Assembly: GCA_030704765.1 (NCBI GenBank)
Contig: JAUYDD010000052.1
Span: forward strand, 1-7,737
Reading direction: 5' to 3'
Length of the DNA: 7,737 bases
Source of the DNA: Nanobdellota archaeon
GTDB taxonomy: Archaea > Nanobdellota > Nanobdellia > Pacearchaeales > GW2011-AR1
The notes beneath the pieces are model-generated. The model did not search any database, was not told where the DNA came from, and worked only from the letters and a program-made list of their open reading frames with translations. Position 1 is the first letter of the stretch, and each line of letters opens with the position of its first letter. The translations under genes were made by a program, and so were the position numbers. This document shows, in pieces, positions 6,436 through 7,737 of the stretch.

Positions 6436-6444
6436 AATATAAAA
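6436..6444 (-). promoter_or_regulatory. TATA box of the Nudix gene
   Basis: The minus strand reads TTTTATATT, centred about 24 nt upstream of ATG 6416. The hairpin-forming repeat 6454-6519 begins about 10 bp further upstream, close to where TFB or a regulator would bind. Confidence 0.5.
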
Positions 6445-6453
6445 ATATTTATG

Positions 6454-6519
6454 TCGAGAATTGAAAACCTCATGATTTATCGTGAGGTCGTAGCAAATAT
6501 TACAGTTTTCAATTCTCGA
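6454..6519. repeat. Perfect 15-bp inverted repeat with inner hairpin (left outer hairpin)
   Basis: TCGAGAATTGAAAAC (6454-6468) pairs perfectly with GTTTTCAATTCTCGA (6505-6519). Inside, CTCATGA pairs with TCGTGAG (6469-6486, one G-U pair). The remaining 18 nt (6487-6504) are unpaired. It directly abuts GCATCCTAAAAA of the left structured element. A simple hairpin lies at the equivalent position outside the right element (7698-7730). Confidence 0.85.
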
Positions 6520-6611
6520 GCATCCTAAAAATTTCCGAATAAGAAAAATCGTCTATCAAACTCCATTCTTTAGAATGGAGTAGACGATTTTTCAGGAAAT
6601 TTTTTTGATAT
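6520..6611 (+). repeat. Structured element, left copy (bulged long hairpin with conserved ends)
   Basis: The element starts GCATCCTAAAAA (6520-6531) and ends TTTTTTTGATAT (6600-6611). AAAAATTTCC (6527-6536) pairs with GGAAATTTTT (6595-6604). GAAAAATCGTCTA (6543-6555) pairs with TAGACGATTTTTC (6581-6593). After a one-sided bulge TCAA(A), CTCCATTCT pairs with AGAATGGAG (6561-6580). The ends ATC/GAT can also pair. The same ends, and ATCAAAC at the bulge (6555-6561), occur in the inverted copy at 7597-7700 while the stems differ. The T-run after the stem also resembles a plus-strand terminator. It may be a recombination or transposon end, a terminator/insulator, or a small RNA. Confidence 0.75.
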
Positions 6612-6767
6612 TGCAGAAAGGTGTTTGTTGTATTTAATCTAAAGGGACAGCAGATAAACATTTGTTATTTTTGCAGAGCACAAATCAGAGATTAATTGAA
6701 AATCAGTCGCTTTCAGGCAGCCTGATTTTCTAATTTTTATCGTTAGTGCATAAAACTGAAAGAGTCG
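6612..6767 (+). other. Non-coding stretch with a further hairpin upstream of the small ORF
   Basis: All frames are interrupted by stops. A hairpin pairs GAAAATCAG (6698-6706) with CTGATTTTC (6722-6730), extendable by AATT/AATT with one bulged T, around a 15-nt loop. Weaker helices are possible (ATTTGT with ACAAAT, about 6659-6685). TAATTTTTAT at 6731-6740 could serve as a TATA box for the ORF at 6768. It may be an untranslated leader or a separate small RNA. Confidence 0.45.
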
Positions 6768-6899
6768 ATGGGCAAGCCAAGGTTAAGTAGTGGTGAAAAA
6801 GATTGCAAATCCTGCAGATTTCCCAAATTTATAGAGAAATGTTCAACTACTGCAAGAGATGATAACATTAATAAAAACAGACAACTCTATTATAAATGA
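6768..6899 (+). CDS. Small Cys-containing ORF, 43 aa (zinc-ribbon-like; possibly a truncated transposase N-terminus)
   Basis: ATG 6768 opens a frame of 43 codons ending at TGA 6897-6899, reading MGKPRLSSGEKDCKSCRFPK, then FIEKCSTTARDDNINKNRQLYYK. It contains CxxC (residues 13-16) and a third Cys at 25. The pattern C-x2-C, then FI.K, then RQLYYK resembles the first half of the zinc ribbons that begin many small DDE transposases, where a second CxxC should follow. Here the frame ends just before that point. The stop overlaps the start of the membrane protein gene as ATGA (6896-6899), which favours translational coupling and hence real expression. It is either a true small protein or a decapitated mobile-element gene; I cannot choose between them. 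Confidence 0.4.
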   Translation: MGKPRLSSGEKDCKSCRFPKFIEKCSTTARDDNINKNRQLYYK

Positions 6900-7573
6900 A
6901 TAAGATGATAAAGAAAATATTTCAAAAAATTCCAAAACTTCCATTATCCGCTTTAGTTTTCTATGTGAGCATTCTTATATTTTGGAAGTTTGGTTTTATT
7001 CCTAGTCCAAGCAATATCCTCATTTTTTTGGAAAATTTATATGAATTTTATGGATTAGTCGGGCTTTTCATTGCTTCGTTTCTTGAAGGGATTGTTTATT
7101 TTGGCTTATATTTTCCAGGATCTTTTATAGTTGCTCTGGCAGTTATTTTGTCAGATGGAAGTTTTATGTCTTTGTTGTCAATTAGTTTAGTTGTTGCCTT
7201 TGCACTGACAATAACTGCCCTGATAAATTACTCCCTAGGCAAGAAAATAATCGCAAATAGATTAGATAAGGAATTATTTCTTAAAGAAAAGAAAGTTTTG
7301 TCTAAAGGATTATTTATTTCTATGCTGCACCCCAATGCTTTAGCTTTTTATTTCTTTAATTCCGGAATAAAAGGACATAACTTTCTAAAAATTATTTTTG
7401 TTCCTCTTATCATGATTCCTTATGGTCTTGCCCTAGGTTATTTTTTCTATTCTATAAAAGATCCCTTAAAGAGAGCAATTGAAAGTCCTTATATTATGAT
7501 TTCTATAATTTTGGTTTGGATATTTCTTGCTTTAATAATAGAATCTAAGAATAAAATCTTTACAACATCTTAA
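6896..7573 (+). CDS. VTT/DedA-like (SNARE-associated type) membrane protein, 225 aa
   Basis: This is an integral membrane protein. Hydrophobic segments lie at about 17-34, 54-86 (probably re-entrant or two passes), 92-112, 138-157, 165-186 and 198-215. The order of motifs fits the VTT domain: Glu64 and PGSF (74-77) in the first half, then NYSLGKK (111-117), then a segment GLFISMLHPNALAFYFFNSG, where DedA proteins usually have R-F-x-P-G. That Arg is absent here, and the first motif is also degenerate. VTT proteins act in lipid scrambling or flipping and membrane homeostasis; polyprenyl or phospholipid handling is the family expectation, not shown here. ATG 6896 overlaps the preceding 43-aa ORF by ATGA. 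The gene is enclosed by two inverted structured elements and is the only sizeable gene between them. Confidence 0.65.
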   Translation: MNKMIKKIFQKIPKLPLSALVFYVSILIFWKFGFIPSPSNILIFLENLYEFYGLVGLFIASFLEGIVYFGLYFPGSFIVALAVILSDGSFMSLLSISLVVAFALTITALINYSLGKKIIANRLDKELFLKEKKVLSKGLFISMLHPNALAFYFFNSGIKGHNFLKIIFVPLIMIPYGLALGYFFYSIKDPLKRAIESPYIMISIILVWIFLALIIESKNKIFTTS

Positions 7574-7596
7574 CTATAAATAATAAGAACTAATTT

Positions 7597-7700
7597 ATAT
7601 CAAAAAAACAATGGGCCACCACACCCTAAAGGTTTTTTGCCACAGCTAAAAAATCGCCTGCTGGCGAGTGTGGTTTGATTGGCCCTTGTTTTTAGGATGC
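7597..7700 (-). repeat. Structured element, right copy (inverted relative to left copy)
   Basis: Read on the minus strand it starts GCATCCTAAAAA (7700-7689) and ends TTTTTTTGATAT (7608-7597), exactly as the left copy does. The basal stem pairs AACAA-GGGCC with GGCCC-TTGTT (7607-7617 with 7681-7690, one bulged base) and extends through A/T runs. ACCACAC (7618-7624) pairs with GTGTGGT (7668-7674). The one-sided bulge between these helices contains ATCAA, as in the left copy. The top is branched: TCGCC/GGCGA (7654-7667) and TTTTTTGC/GC-AAAAAA (7633-7653). Read on the plus strand, CTATAAATA (7574-7582) could be a TATA box for an RNA starting near 7605. Confidence 0.75.
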
Positions 7701-7730
7701 ATGAAAATTCTTTCAGAAGAATTTTCTGCA
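7698..7730. repeat. Right outer hairpin
   Basis: TGCA, a bulged T, then GAAAATTCTT (7703-7712) pair with AAGAATTTTC (7717-7726) and TGCA (7727-7730) around a 4-nt loop TCAG. It abuts the right structured element in the same relative position as the 6454-6519 hairpin does on the left. The window ends seven bases later, so its full context is not visible. Confidence 0.8.
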
Positions 7731-7737
7731 CAGAAAA

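Noticed and set aside
7597..7700. Integron attC site
   Set aside because: It folds in a comparable way, with an extrahelical bulge, but the conserved R-box ends (GTTRRRY/RYYYAAC) are absent and no integrase is in view.
1..7737. CRISPR array or tRNA gene
   Set aside because: There are no regularly spaced direct repeats, and no T-loop/anticodon cloverleaf was found on either strand by eye.

Overview
The window looks like a chromosome segment from an uncultivated archaeon, most likely a DPANN lineage of the Woesearchaeota/Pacearchaeota type. The strongest evidence is the threonyl-tRNA synthetase at 1501-3222, which carries the archaea-specific N-terminal editing domain. Other support comes from the low GC content, the small genes, and TATA boxes placed about 24-33 nt upstream of start codons with no Shine-Dalgarno sequence, as expected for leaderless archaeal transcripts. 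The Cys-rich C-terminal tail at the left edge (CPNGCGVGAC) is a style I associate with DPANN surface or secreted proteins. The lineage assignment is inference.

Layout. 1-139: end of a Cys-rich protein. 196-1023: unknown 275-aa protein. 1019-1283: coding-like sequence broken by a frameshift and an in-frame stop, read here as a decayed gene. 1284-1500: AT-rich spacer. 1501-3222 (-): threonyl-tRNA synthetase. 3378-3596 (+): small unknown protein, perhaps shortened by a frameshift. 3670-4332 (-): exported protein with a proline-rich repeat. 4441-4474: strong minus-strand terminator. 4553-4981 and 5052-5411 (-): two tandem paralogous minimal zinc metallopeptidases (HExxH). 5507-5908 (+): SRPBCC/AHSA1 domain protein. 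5973-6416 (-): Nudix hydrolase. 6454-7737: an island of structured DNA/RNA holding a 43-codon Cys-containing ORF (6768-6899) joined by an ATGA overlap to a VTT/DedA-like membrane protein (6896-7573).

The most notable feature is that island. Two elements of 92 and 104 bp (6520-6611 on +, 7597-7700 on -) face each other in inverted orientation around the membrane protein gene. Both begin GCATCCTAAAAA, both end TTTTTTTGATAT, both share ATCAAAC at a one-sided bulge, and both fold into long hairpins. Their stem sequences are completely different, yet each pairs with itself. Conserved ends and bulge with covarying stems suggest selection on a folded structure. It could be an undescribed family of mobile-element ends, a recombination site that folds as single-stranded DNA, or a structured RNA. 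A further simple hairpin sits directly outside each copy. I do not recognise the family.

Apart from the ATGA pair, most genes appear to have their own promoter, so no larger operon or single pathway is evident. The aminoacyl-tRNA synthetase is housekeeping; the rest look like small accessory functions (proteolysis, nucleotide clean-up, lipid or small-ligand binding, envelope proteins).
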